DNA of 64,000 nucleotides, taken from Achromobacter kerstersii (lineage in GTDB: Bacteria; Pseudomonadota; Gammaproteobacteria; Burkholderiales; Burkholderiaceae_B). The position numbers and the translations under genes were made by a program. The notes beneath the pieces were generated by a model. That model worked only from the letters and a program-made list of their open reading frames with translations, did no database searches and was not told the DNA's origin. The stretch lies in the NCBI RefSeq assembly GCF_902859595.1, contig NZ_CADIJQ010000001.1, positions 744,001 through 808,000 of the forward strand. Reading direction: 5' to 3'. This document shows positions 1 to 8,828 of the stretch, one piece after another. Position 1 is the stretch's first letter. Each line of letters starts with the position of its first letter.

Positions 1-1
1 G

Positions 2-634
2 GCGCAAGACAAACCCGCTGGCACCGTGCGCATCACCGCCAACGACCACGCCATCGCCACGGTGCTGTGGCCCAAGTTGCGCGAACTGCTGCGCGCGTAC
101 CCGGACGTGCGTGTGGAGTTGAACGTGGATTACGCGTTGACCAATATCGTCGAACAGAATTTCGACGCCGGCGTGCGCGTGGGCGATATCGTAGACAAGG
201 ACATGATCGCCGTGCGCATCGGGCCGGATCTGCGCATGGCGGTGGTGGCGTCACCCGATTGCCTGGGTTCGCAGCCGCTGCCCACAACGCCCAACGACCT
301 GACCCGCTATCCGTGCATCAATCTGCGCTTGCCGACGCATGGCGGCCTGTACGCCTGGGACTTCGAAAAGGGCAAGAAGTCGCTGGCCGTTCGCGTGCAA
401 GGGCAGGCGATTTTCAACAACACGTTCCTGATGCTGCAAGCGGCGTTGGATGGGCAGGGGCTGGCGTATGTGCCCGAAGATCTGGCCGCGCCGCATCTTG
501 AAAATGGCCGCCTAATTCCGATTCTGCAGGACTGGTGGCCGCGGCTGCCGGGATATCACCTTTACTACGCCAGCCGCCGCCAGATGGCGCCTGCCATGGC
601 GTTGGTGATTGAAGCGTTGCGGGTGCGGCGTTAG
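2..634 (+). CDS. LysR-family transcriptional regulator, C-terminal part
   Basis: The reading frame is open from the first bases of the window, so the gene starts upstream and only about 210 residues are present. They read like a LysR substrate-binding domain: a GTVRIT entry strand, FDAGVRVGD, a DLTRYPCINLR segment typical of the LysR hinge, and a GQGLAYVPEDL stretch near the end. The helix-turn-helix is outside the window. The protein would be a cytoplasmic DNA-binding regulator responding to a small effector. The target cannot be told from what is visible; the next gene on the same strand begins about 140 bases downstream. Confidence 0.9.
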   Translation, partial: AQDKPAGTVRITANDHAIATVLWPKLRELLRAYPDVRVELNVDYALTNIVEQNFDAGVRVGDIVDKDMIAVRIGPDLRMAVVASPDCLGSQPLPTTPNDLTRYPCINLRLPTHGGLYAWDFEKGKKSLAVRVQGQAIFNNTFLMLQAALDGQGLAYVPEDLAAPHLENGRLIPILQDWWPRLPGYHLYYASRRQMAPAMALVIEALRVRR

Positions 635-775
635 GGCAGCGTGGGGCGCAGGCAGAGCGGGGCGGACATTGATGAATCGATTTCACGAGTGAATGCGGAA
701 TAGGGGGCTTAATCCAACAGCTCTAGGCCCGTACCATTTCAGCTTCAGTCACGCCAAGCCGGAGCGAAGCCCGAA

Positions 776-1603
776 ATGAAGAAATCCCTCAGTGCGCTGT
801 GCGCGTCGTTCTTGATGTCGGGCATGATGCCGGCCGAATCCCTCGCGAAATCGGGGGATGCGGCGGCTGGTACGTCGGCCGCCGCGGCATCGGCCGCCGC
901 GGCATCGGCCGCCGCGGCATCGGCCGCCGGTGCCGCCGCGTCGACGAATGCAACGGCCGACACCTCCGACACCTTGAACGCACGGCAACAGGCGATTCCG
1001 CCTATTGCCGCATTCATGGCCACCAGCGACATGCCCCGGCTTAACGCCGCCTTGAACGCCGGGCTTGACGCCGGCCTGACCATAAACGAATCCAAGGAAA
1101 TTCTGGTTCAGCTTTACGCGTACACGGGCTTTCCGCGCAGCCTGAATGCGCTGTCTGAACTAATGAAAGTCGTGGACGCCCGCAAGCAGCGCGGCATGCA
1201 AGACCCGATCGGCTTAGAACCCAGCCGCGCCGTCGCCACCGGCGATGCATTGTTGGCGGCCGGCAAGGCCAATCAGACGAAGATCTCCGGCGCGCCGGTA
1301 CAAGGCCCGTTGTTCGACTTTGCGCCCGTCATCAACCAGTTCCTGCAAGCGCATCTGTTCGGCGACATCTTCGAACGCGACAACCTGGATTGGCAAAGCC
1401 GGGAGCTGGCGACCGTCGGCGCGCTGGCGGCGACGCCCGGCGCGGAGCCGCAATTGCTGGCACATGTGCGGGCCAGCATGCGCGTGGGATTAAGCGCCGG
1501 CCAGGTGCGTCAGCTGACGCAGGTGCTGGCGGAACAGGGCGATGCGCAGGCGGCGGAACGCGCAAAAGCGGCGTTGGCGCAGGCGTTGGCATCAAAGTCC
1601 TGA
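776..1603 (+). CDS. Exported carboxymuconolactone decarboxylase (CMD/AhpD)-family protein
   Basis: 275 residues. The N-terminus (MKKSLSALCASFLMSGMMPAESLAK) looks like a Sec signal peptide. It is followed by an Ala/Ser-only linker encoded by a 15-base tandem repeat, then two CMD-like helical segments (IPPIAAFMATSDMPRLNAAL, and LTINESKEILVQLYAYTGFPRSLNAL). The second half repeats the theme (WQSRELATVGALAATPGAEPQLLAHV). The classical CxxC of AhpD peroxidases is not visible, so peroxidase activity is doubtful. CMD-family proteins of this kind often lie near alpha/beta hydrolases or reductases. Here it stands alone, downstream of the LysR gene. The family call is firm; function and substrate are unknown. 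Confidence 0.8.
   Translation: MKKSLSALCASFLMSGMMPAESLAKSGDAAAGTSAAAASAAAASAAAASAAGAAASTNATADTSDTLNARQQAIPPIAAFMATSDMPRLNAALNAGLDAGLTINESKEILVQLYAYTGFPRSLNALSELMKVVDARKQRGMQDPIGLEPSRAVATGDALLAAGKANQTKISGAPVQGPLFDFAPVINQFLQAHLFGDIFERDNLDWQSRELATVGALAATPGAEPQLLAHVRASMRVGLSAGQVRQLTQVLAEQGDAQAAERAKAALAQALASKS
875..929 (+). repeat. 15-bp tandem repeat inside the CMD-family gene
   Basis: The unit TCGGCCGCCGCGGCA is repeated three times exactly (875-889, 890-904, 905-919) with a further 10 bases of a fourth copy. It encodes an SAAAA-type linker just after the signal peptide. The length is a multiple of three, so copy-number change would alter only linker length. Confidence 0.9.
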
Positions 1604-1741
1604 GGGGTGAACGGCTCCAACTTACGCAGGCCCAATAGAATACGTTGTCACATGCTCTCGCCCTTCAACGCCGCAAACGGCTTGGGCTGGAATTGAACAA
1701 CCGACTTTTGCTGCGGCTTGCTCCGCAAAGAGCCAACCAGG

Positions 1742-2638
1742 ATGGAAACCATCACACAATCCACCGTCGCCATCATCGGCCCGGGCGCCATCGGAACGAC
1801 GGTTGCGGCCGCACTGCACGAGGCCGGCCGTACGCCATTGCTATGCGGACGCTCGCCGCGCGATAGCCTGACCCTTCTGGATGGCGATCGCCGCATCATC
1901 GTTCCCGGTCCGGTGCAGACAGATCCCGCCAACATCCGTCGCACAGTCGAGCTAGTGTTCCTCGCGGTAAAGGCGACACAAGTTGAATCCGCGTCGGAAT
2001 GGCTTGCGGCATTGTGCGGGCCGGAGACCGTCGTGTGCGTCCTGCAAAACGGGGTGGAGCAGTTGGAGCAAATCGCCGCGCATGCCCCGCGCGCGAAGAT
2101 CGTTCCCGCTGTGGTGTGGTTTCCTGCCCAGGCGCAGCCCGATGGCTCGGTACGCTTGCGCGGCGATGTGCGGCTGACGTTGCCGGACACACCGGCATCC
2201 CGCGTGGTGGCCAACTCGCTGCGCGACACCCGGTGCGTCGTCGACATCACCGCAACCTTCAAATCCGAGGCCTGGCGCAAGCTGATGCAGAACGCGGTGG
2301 CAGGGCTCATGGCGCTGACGCATCGGCGTTCAGGGATGTTCGCCCGGCCCGACATTGCCAAGCTCGCCCTGGCGTATCTGCAAGAGTGCCTGGCCGTGGC
2401 GCGCGCCGAGGGCGCCGAACTGGGCGACAACGTACCGCAGGAAATTCTGCACAAGTTTCAAGCGGCGCCCGCCGACATGGGAACATCCATCCTGACGGAT
2501 CGCGTAGCGGGCCGGCCCCTCGAATGGGACATCCGCAACGGCGTCATTGCACGTCGCGGGCAGGCTCACGGGATTCCCACGCCGATCAGCGACGTGCTGG
2601 TGCCGCTACTTGCTGCGTCGAGTGATGGTCCGGGTTGA
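1742..2638 (+). CDS. 2-dehydropantoate 2-reductase (ketopantoate reductase, PanE/ApbA family)
   Basis: 298 residues. An N-terminal Rossmann motif (AIIGPGAIGTTVAAALHEAG) binds NADPH. The middle carries VLQNGVEQLEQI, like the family's NGV motif, and FKSEAWRKLMQNA with the catalytic-type Lys/Asn pair. The C-terminus contains the usual P-T-P segment before the last helix (AHGIPTPISDVLVPLL). The family reduces ketopantoate to pantoate in pantothenate synthesis, but many paralogues act on other 2-oxo acids, so the substrate is uncertain. The ATG at 1742 is chosen over an upstream in-frame TTG at 1718 because the dinucleotide-binding strand begins right after it. Confidence 0.85.
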   Translation: METITQSTVAIIGPGAIGTTVAAALHEAGRTPLLCGRSPRDSLTLLDGDRRIIVPGPVQTDPANIRRTVELVFLAVKATQVESASEWLAALCGPETVVCVLQNGVEQLEQIAAHAPRAKIVPAVVWFPAQAQPDGSVRLRGDVRLTLPDTPASRVVANSLRDTRCVVDITATFKSEAWRKLMQNAVAGLMALTHRRSGMFARPDIAKLALAYLQECLAVARAEGAELGDNVPQEILHKFQAAPADMGTSILTDRVAGRPLEWDIRNGVIARRGQAHGIPTPISDVLVPLLAASSDGPG

Positions 2639-3079
2639 TCCTGGGCGTAATGCGCATGCTTGATAACGTCGGTACCTGGCGCGGGGACGCGTTTTCAACG
2701 TTGGGCCGAGCAGCGACGCCAAACGCCTCCATTTCCAGGTCGGAGGTGTTGCACGGACACATCAGGCGTCGTAGTTGCGCTTGTTGTGTGTCGTCCCGAA
2801 AAGGGCGGAGGCTGTCGTCTGGAATTCGCCGGAAGGCAATTGCGGGGATGGCAGGCAGGCTTCTCCGTTGCCGGCTTCCGACCCAAAGCAGTCTTTGATC
2901 ATTTAATTTTCACACTGCAATGGATGGCCTCTGTGGGGGTGACCTCACGGGGTGTTCACGGAGAAGCGGCACGATGTGCTTTAACAACAATCAGTTGGCA
3001 GACCGTAATAGTTACTCATAGCTGTGGCTAGCAGGTTTCCAGTTACCCCCACGCTGACGGTCTGAGCACCTACGGCCTA
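2639..3079. other. Intergenic stretch at the edge of accessory island 1, no gene seen
   Basis: About 440 bases separate the reductase gene from the convergent Mrr-type nuclease gene. Open frames here have no recognisable content. A 14-base sequence, CCGACCCAAAGCAG (2878-2891), recurs at 4503-4516 on the other side of the nuclease gene. Base composition becomes more AT-rich from about 2890, marking the start of the island. I see no tRNA or integrase that would explain the insertion. Confidence 0.5.
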
Positions 3080-4264
3080 CTACGTCATCATTTCTTCATC
3101 CTCCTCTTCCGATTCAGCCTGGAAGATCTCAATCAGCTTTTGATTGTAATCATCGAGATAGGTCTGCAAGCCTTCACGATCGATGAGGCGAACACCAGCC
3201 GTGGAAGCAAGCTCCTTGGCCGATTTCGTGTAATAGGAATTGGTCACGACCATGGCTTCATCGCAACCGTAGAACGCTTTGGCCGAAATCGCTTGTTGAA
3301 CGGCAGCATTGCCAACGGAGCCAGTGTAATTTTTTGCTTGGATCACCATATTCTTGCCGAACCGACTTACAAACAAATCGGCCCCCTGGTCAGCGGTCTT
3401 CTTCGTTTCTTTCACGTCGAAACCAATGGTTTGGAAAATTTCCACCAAGAAGGCCTCGAACTGGAACCCGTCCATTGCATCCACCAGATACATCGTAATG
3501 AACCGGTTCGGATTGAAGTGTTCAAGCTGACTCCCCAGCCGCTCGACGAGAATGTCGAAGTAGACACGCTCACAATGGTTCAGCCCTGATCGGAAGGCGG
3601 ACAAGGAAATCAAAGGAATATCGACCGTTGCGTTCGCTTGAGCGTTGAATTGAATATCCGGGTAGGAAATATCATTCTCCCAGAGGTAGTAATAAAACAG
3701 AGCAAGATCGGATCTGAACGTCGTTCCAGCCTCGTCGATCCATGATCGAAGAGTCTCGGTCAGGTCGGCTTTTATGTGGCGGCTGAGCTCCCTGGAGAAG
3801 CCAAGGTAAGTCGAGTTAAATGAAGTCGTCAGAAGCAGCTTGTCCAGCAGTGAGGGCAAGCCTTCAAGTTCATCAAACCCCTTACGAATAAGCACCTCTC
3901 GGAAGAGCTCACGTTCAGTGTAGATGCCTTCGGGCCTAGGCCCCGGCATTCCGACGTCGTTAGACGTAGACGCGGTTTCCCGGGTGGTATGGATGAAATT
4001 TGTGAAATAGGGCTGCTTAAGCTGCGCGTATTTTCTCAGTACATTATTGAGCAAATCGTTCAGCTGTGCCTGCTCTTTCTTCTTGCCCAGAAAATCTTTG
4101 ATGAATCCTTTGGACTGATACTGAAAGTCAGGATAGAAAGAGGGGTCAAGCGGGGTCAACTGCTGAGTTGACACTGCAGCAGACGGTGATGTGTCGGAGC
4201 TGTTGCACCAAAGGCAGGCCGTCTCAAAAGTCGTTCTGTTGCATCCGTTGCATTGGTAAATCAT
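3080..4264 (-). CDS. Mrr-type restriction endonuclease domain protein with N-terminal zinc ribbon
   Basis: 394 residues. The N-terminus has a four-cysteine zinc-ribbon pattern (YQCNGCNRTTFETACLWC). The C-terminal 110 residues form an Mrr-cat domain: FQFEAFLVEIFQTIGFDV, then DQGADLFVSRFG and VIQAKNYTG, the PD-(D/E)xK core in its D-QAK form. The protein ends in an acidic tail. Mrr-like enzymes are cytoplasmic nucleases that cut modified or foreign DNA. No methyltransferase is nearby, so a type IV-like role is likely. The ATG at 4264 is preferred because GGAAGG lies 9 bases upstream. An adjacent DUF6602 gene on the same strand suggests a defence cluster. Confidence 0.8.
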   Translation of the reverse strand: MIYQCNGCNRTTFETACLWCNSSDTSPSAAVSTQQLTPLDPSFYPDFQYQSKGFIKDFLGKKKEQAQLNDLLNNVLRKYAQLKQPYFTNFIHTTRETASTSNDVGMPGPRPEGIYTERELFREVLIRKGFDELEGLPSLLDKLLLTTSFNSTYLGFSRELSRHIKADLTETLRSWIDEAGTTFRSDLALFYYYLWENDISYPDIQFNAQANATVDIPLISLSAFRSGLNHCERVYFDILVERLGSQLEHFNPNRFITMYLVDAMDGFQFEAFLVEIFQTIGFDVKETKKTADQGADLFVSRFGKNMVIQAKNYTGSVGNAAVQQAISAKAFYGCDEAMVVTNSYYTKSAKELASTAGVRLIDREGLQTYLDDYNQKLIEIFQAESEEEDEEMMT

Positions 4265-4565
4265 GCATATCCTTCCCGCGCTGAACACTGATCTGAGGTG
4301 CAAGACTTTACATGTCAGTTTCGATCAGTGGTCACTGGATACGAATCTGACGCCCTGGAAAGCCTCTGCATTTGATCGAAGACAGTAGCCTATTGTTACT
4401 TTTTCGTCTACAGGGGTCTTCCACCTCCAGGTGCGGTGTAGGCGCAGAGCTCCTTGTGAGGACCGCGTCTGTCCGACTGCTGTTTAATGCAACCGGCAGA
4501 TCCCGACCCAAAGCAGCCTGTCGGTCTGATAGACATACCCACGGCCACCTCAATTTTCAGAAGAC
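4265..4565. other. Intergenic stretch upstream of the Mrr-type gene
   Basis: About 300 bases with no convincing gene. It contains the second copy of CCGACCCAAAGCAG (4503-4516; the first is at 2878-2891). It must hold the promoter of the Mrr-type gene and the 3' region of the DUF6602 gene. Confidence 0.4.
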
Positions 4566-5273
4566 TTAAGAGCGGAAATTTTTTCCAAGCCATTCAAGCA
4601 ATCCGAAATCACCTCGGGAAGTAGCTTCCTCTTCGATGTAGTGTAAATAGCAGGCCATGAAACAACGAACGGTTTCGGCGTTATTGCCTAATTTTATTAA
4701 TTTGGAAGTTCCTTTGAGAACTAGACCTCTGCCCAAAACGGCCATCATAGGTTGATGTTTATTGTCTTGAAAACTTTCTATTAGTTTTGTTATGTCTGCA
4801 ACTTTGCTTTCGTATGCAAATATTCCAAATAATGGGTAGTTTGCTTGGCTGTTTGGCAGTTTCCCGGAGCGAGCCAGTTTAAGACCATTTGGATTTTGCG
4901 GGGAAAGCTTCCAAGCAGCTGCTCTTGCGTCCTTCAGCGCTGCATTGTCAAGAACGCTTTTTATCTCCAATACTCGAATTACTGAGTCGATTGGATAGAT
5001 TCCTCGTCCCAAGTCTTGGAATATAGGGAGCATTAGTCTCCTGTCGTAGACGATGATGTCCGCCTGCGAGCTCTCTCGCCCATTGAAGTCCGTGACTACT
5101 CCGCTGCCCAATCCGAAGTGGTTGGGCAAAATAGATTCAATGATCTGTCGAACGAAGGTCTCTCTTAGGTTCCCTTTTTCGCCACGATGACTGATTGGTG
5201 ATGTGGCGTTAAATAAGCTCCATAGGTAGTCAAATCTTGCATTGAAGATATTGATGAAATGATTGTCAATCAT
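4566..5273 (-). CDS. DUF6602-family, PD-(D/E)xK nuclease-like protein
   Basis: 235 residues. The N-terminal part reads HRGEKGNLRETFVRQIIESILP, the signature I associate with DUF6602. It is followed by GLGSGVVTDF, then QADIIVYDRR and VIRVLEIKSVL. The D...ExK pair in those two strands matches a PD-(D/E)xK nuclease core. I infer, not show, nuclease activity. Homologues are common in defence islands and near toxin-immunity genes. The gene is on the same strand as its neighbours and is AT-richer than the chromosomal operon at 10-18 kb. The target is unknown. Confidence 0.65.
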   Translation of the reverse strand: MIDNHFINIFNARFDYLWSLFNATSPISHRGEKGNLRETFVRQIIESILPNHFGLGSGVVTDFNGRESSQADIIVYDRRLMLPIFQDLGRGIYPIDSVIRVLEIKSVLDNAALKDARAAAWKLSPQNPNGLKLARSGKLPNSQANYPLFGIFAYESKVADITKLIESFQDNKHQPMMAVLGRGLVLKGTSKLIKLGNNAETVRCFMACYLHYIEEEATSRGDFGLLEWLGKNFRS

Positions 5274-5326
5274 GGAAATCCTATGCGTAGATCACCCGAC
5301 AGTGATTTTTTATTGAAGCACGAAGG

Positions 5327-6049
5327 TTACCGCCTGGTTGAAGGAAGTGCACCTTGTTGGGCCTGGCGTTCCCTTTGCAACTGTTCTCGCTTCGCCTGAA
5401 CTTCCGTGCGCTCCTCTGCACGATCCTCGCTCGTGTAAATATTTGCCTTTATGCGATGAAATCCGGTGGTGAGATGGTGAATATCCTTCTGCATCTTCTC
5501 CAAGCTCTGAGCAATTGCATATACATGGGGTTTGCCTAGCTGGTAACCACCTTTCAACTCCGACATATCTACCACAAGCGAGTCACTGTAGCGCTTGCCG
5601 GTAGCGCTATGGTATGTCACGTCTATCGCTAGCACTGAAGCCATTTTTCCGTCGTGATCTTCTGTCAGTTGTGTATAAGCGGACACTCTTTCTTGTCCGG
5701 GGCCGAAATGCTTAAGCCCAACGCTGAAAAAATTCACATCTGTAAATTCAGCAAGAAGTTTCTCAGCAGACTGACCTCCGGCGAGAACTTTAGGCTGGAA
5801 GGTGACATTCAAGGCAGGGCCAAGGCCGACGTTACGAACGTGTAGGCGGACAATGTGGATTGCGACGTCCAATGAGCTGACTGTGACCTGTAATTTCGGC
5901 TCAGTTTGAACTTCCCTCATCATTCTGGTCTCTTTAACGAGAATCCAAGTCAAGGCTGCGTAAAGTGCGGTAGCGACGGTAACAACGGCTGTGAATAGTA
6001 CCGTCAATGCGCCGGAATTTTTGTTTAAGAACTCGAGAAGCTCGTTCAT
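5327..6049 (-). CDS. Membrane-anchored protein with C-terminal coiled coil, unknown function
   Basis: 240 residues. One hydrophobic segment lies near the N-terminus (about residues 13-37, GALTVLFTAVVTVATALYAA). A beta-rich middle follows (PKLQVTVSSLDVAIHIVRLHVRNVGLGPALNVTF), then a charged, probably coiled-coil tail rich in Glu, Arg and Gln. The architecture, one anchor plus a cytoplasmic sandwich domain, is common in hypothetical proteins of defence and mobile islands. I do not recognise a specific family. It lies just downstream of a small reading frame on the same strand. Confidence 0.55.
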   Translation of the reverse strand: MNELLEFLNKNSGALTVLFTAVVTVATALYAALTWILVKETRMMREVQTEPKLQVTVSSLDVAIHIVRLHVRNVGLGPALNVTFQPKVLAGGQSAEKLLAEFTDVNFFSVGLKHFGPGQERVSAYTQLTEDHDGKMASVLAIDVTYHSATGKRYSDSLVVDMSELKGGYQLGKPHVYAIAQSLEKMQKDIHHLTTGFHRIKANIYTSEDRAEERTEVQAKREQLQRERQAQQGALPSTRR

Positions 6050-6055
6050 GTTTTT

Positions 6056-6334
6056 TTAGCGCGACAGAATGTTATCGAGAGTCGCTGGGTACGTACCGTC
6101 TTGCCGGAGAGTATGAGTCTCCCTATCGATCCTGCGCGTGTAGTGCCAGGCGAGGATCGTGCGCGCTTCCATGAGTGGCCGAATGCACTCCTTCATCAGT
6201 ATGAACTCCTCTGTATAAAGGTTCTCCGAATAGGGTGTTATCCGGTCAGAGGCGTCGCGCTCGAGCCATTCTCGACGAGATGAGCACATGTTGTCGTGAA
6301 TGACGTCGTGGTGAGCCTCGAACTCACCGTGCAA
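6056..6334 (-). CDS. Small hypothetical protein between the ATPase and membrane-protein genes
   Basis: 92 residues from a TTG at 6334. The frame stays open upstream to 6397 and includes a plausible acidic extension (DGIIDLGNLETFDDEL) but offers no ATG or GTG. The composition (His, Glu and Arg rich, with EFILMKECIRPLMEARTILAWHYTRRID) looks protein-like rather than random. Its stop is 7 bases before the start of the next gene, which favours a real operon member. It may be an N-terminally damaged gene. No family is recognised. Confidence 0.4.
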   Translation of the reverse strand: MHGEFEAHHDVIHDNMCSSRREWLERDASDRITPYSENLYTEEFILMKECIRPLMEARTILAWHYTRRIDRETHTLRQDGTYPATLDNILSR

Positions 6335-6434
6335 TTCATCGTCGAACGTCTCGAGGTTCCCCAGGTCGATGATGCCATCATTCTCAGTTATGTCGATTCA
6401 TCACTCTACAGGCGACTTCTGAGATTCTCGCCGT

Positions 6435-8693
6435 TTAACTGCCTCCCACAATCGCAATCGTCCGCCGGGCATAGGTCCGCACCTCGTCCTCGACGAAAGG
6501 AGTGTTGGGATCGTGATGAAATGGCGCGGTATAACCGTTGATATCGTCTAGCTCGCTATATTGTGGTGCCAACGGATGGGCCGTGTCACCCCGGATGCTC
6601 GCCAGCATATCGCCCAACCATTTCCCTTCAAGAATCTGGTTTGGAAAACGATAGCGAATATATTTTTCGAGCAATGGCCGCATCATCATCCGTATATCGC
6701 GCGCATCACCGCTGCGCCCCTCGGCGAAATCCTGCAACCTCATGTGATCTTGCAGATAGCCTTCCTTGACCTCACGCTCGATGTCCCACGCTTCGATCGA
6801 CGAGCCGCTCGCGCTCGCCGAGATCTGAAGCGGTGTGCATGTCGCGCCGTGAATCATGCCGCGCACAGCGTCGAGGAAAAACTTGTCATGACTGAGCAGA
6901 ATGACCTGCGCAGCCTTGCCTGGCTCGGCTGTTCGTGCAATTTCCTTCGCGGTCATCGCCCTGCGAAAGTCGTCTAGACTAGTGAATGGATCATCGAATA
7001 CGACGATCTTGTTCGCAATATCAGGATCACGCTTAAGCTGAGACAGGAAGAAAGCAAGTGCAAAGGTATTCTTGTCACCGGCGCTCATCGTGGTGTCGAA
7101 GCCAGGATCATCGGCATTGGATTTCGTCACATCGATATCACTGGTGTCAAAGCGCAGGCAATATATCGACTGCGGCGCCCTCCCGACATAATTCTTCCTG
7201 CATTGCGCGAGGCGAAAGCTGGCGCCGAACGAGACCAGAAACCGATTTATATCGGTCTCATAAGCGCTCAGAATTGTCTCGTCATAGGTGTCGAGCTCGT
7301 CCTTCTTCGCATCCTTCGCTGCAACGAGCGCTTTCTTGTCATTGAGCAACGAGCTGTAGTTAGAGGCCAAACCATGCACTGGCGCGGAGTGCCTCTTCTT
7401 CACCGCTTGAAGAGTAGCAAGCGCCTTCTCGGCGCTGGCCTTGTCCGCGGCAGCATTAGCATCCTTCACTGTTTGGATGCGGCGGTTCGCTTCAGCGAAC
7501 ATCGCCGCTTCAGCATCCAATTCGACGCTAGTCGCCAACCAAGTAGCTTGTGCCTCAATGAAGGTCGTGGATGATTGCACCCGTTCCAATGGAGCGGCAG
7601 CCTTCGCCGTCAGCATCGCCTTGGCTGCGTCGAATAGGGCCTCGACCTCGTCGCTGATGCGATCAGCGGCGCCCGATGGCTTGTAGCCATGATCGGCATA
7701 AGCCTTCCAAAACTCGGCGTCGCTCGAGACCTGTGCAAAGCTCTGCTGGACCCTGAGCGCGGTCGTCGAGGATAGCGCCTGGTTAAGCGTGGTGCTCATC
7801 TCGGCGATGGCGGCTTTATGTGCCACATAGGCCTCGCTGAAATAGCCGCGATAGGCTTCGATCAGATTGTTGCCATTGAGCGGCATCGCGCAGAAGGGAC
7901 AACGCTCATCGACGATATGTGGCAAACCCTGCGATAACCAGACCTCACCACCATCGCGAAAATCATGATGCGCGAGCTGTCGCTGAACCCGTGTTGCCGC
8001 GTCGGCGGCGATCCCGCCGACATCTTTGACCAGTAGGTCGATAAATCCCTCCGGCAAGGCAGGCAGCGACGGGACGCTCAACAGTTTGCGCGACGCAATC
8101 GCTGCACCATCGCTGATCGCCCTGAGTACTTTCTCCGCTCTATCGATTTTGTCATCGATGTCAGCATCCGCAGCGAGCTTCAGGAATGCTTCCAGCTTCA
8201 TGCCTGGGGGGACATGTTGCTCCAGAACCTTCTTTTCAGATGTGATCTCCAACTGTTTTACGGTCGCGTCGGCATCGAGCCGATCCACCTCCTCGGCCAA
8301 GGCAACGCCTGTAGGGCCAACTACAATACGATAGAAATTACGACGATGCTCGATATCGATCTGATCGCCTCCGTGGACATTGTCGGTGACGAACTGCTGA
8401 TCGAAAATGTGGATATCGGGCTGCGCGGCTGTCCAGGCACCGCCTGAAAATCGAGCCGGCCCACCGTCGAAGAGAAGCCCGACCTCAGGTTCCGAGGTAG
8501 CCAAGAATGTTTTTCGGCGTTTGATGAGTTTGGGTTCGTTACTCTGGAGCGAGCGAAGGATTCCGCACAGAGTCGTCTTGCCACGCCCGTTGCCACCATA
8601 GATCAGCGTAAAGCGACCATACTCACCCCCGCTGATACGCGCCGCCTTAAAACGACCGACATTTTTGATCGTGGTAATTTTCTTCAAAAACAC
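6435..8693 (-). CDS. AAA_13-family ATPase (RloC/PrrC-type P-loop protein) with CxxC hook
   Basis: 752 residues. Walker A is YGGNGRGKTTLCGIL near residue 35. A long, probably coiled-coil middle is broken by ERCPFCAMPLNG near residue 270, like the zinc hook of RloC/Rad50-type proteins. Late in the protein come an ABC-signature-like MSAGDKNTFALAFFLSQL, Walker B KIVVFDDPFTSLD and a switch histidine VILLSHDKFFLD. The last 110 residues (up to INGYTAPFHHDPN) resemble the C-terminal cap shared by AAA_13 proteins. RloC/PrrC are anticodon nucleases, but I cannot confirm their nuclease triad here. The GTG start at 8693 has GAGGAG upstream. Likely a defence ATPase. Confidence 0.75.
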   Translation of the reverse strand: MFLKKITTIKNVGRFKAARISGGEYGRFTLIYGGNGRGKTTLCGILRSLQSNEPKLIKRRKTFLATSEPEVGLLFDGGPARFSGGAWTAAQPDIHIFDQQFVTDNVHGGDQIDIEHRRNFYRIVVGPTGVALAEEVDRLDADATVKQLEITSEKKVLEQHVPPGMKLEAFLKLAADADIDDKIDRAEKVLRAISDGAAIASRKLLSVPSLPALPEGFIDLLVKDVGGIAADAATRVQRQLAHHDFRDGGEVWLSQGLPHIVDERCPFCAMPLNGNNLIEAYRGYFSEAYVAHKAAIAEMSTTLNQALSSTTALRVQQSFAQVSSDAEFWKAYADHGYKPSGAADRISDEVEALFDAAKAMLTAKAAAPLERVQSSTTFIEAQATWLATSVELDAEAAMFAEANRRIQTVKDANAAADKASAEKALATLQAVKKRHSAPVHGLASNYSSLLNDKKALVAAKDAKKDELDTYDETILSAYETDINRFLVSFGASFRLAQCRKNYVGRAPQSIYCLRFDTSDIDVTKSNADDPGFDTTMSAGDKNTFALAFFLSQLKRDPDIANKIVVFDDPFTSLDDFRRAMTAKEIARTAEPGKAAQVILLSHDKFFLDAVRGMIHGATCTPLQISASASGSSIEAWDIEREVKEGYLQDHMRLQDFAEGRSGDARDIRMMMRPLLEKYIRYRFPNQILEGKWLGDMLASIRGDTAHPLAPQYSELDDINGYTAPFHHDPNTPFVEDEVRTYARRTIAIVGGS

Positions 8694-8828
8694 GAACCTT
8701 GCTCCTCTTTCGTCACCATTTTTTTGCAGGTCTGATTCGCCCTACGCCGGCACCGTGAGTTAAGGTAAGTAATAGTATGCTTATATGTCAAGTTGATCCC
8801 GGCACGAGAATAAGGCACGGAGACCTGG

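Noticed and set aside
6435-8693. Assignment of the AAA_13 protein as an RloC anticodon nuclease.
   Set aside because: The ATPase and CxxC hook fit, but I could not identify the Arg/Glu/His nuclease triad in the expected place.
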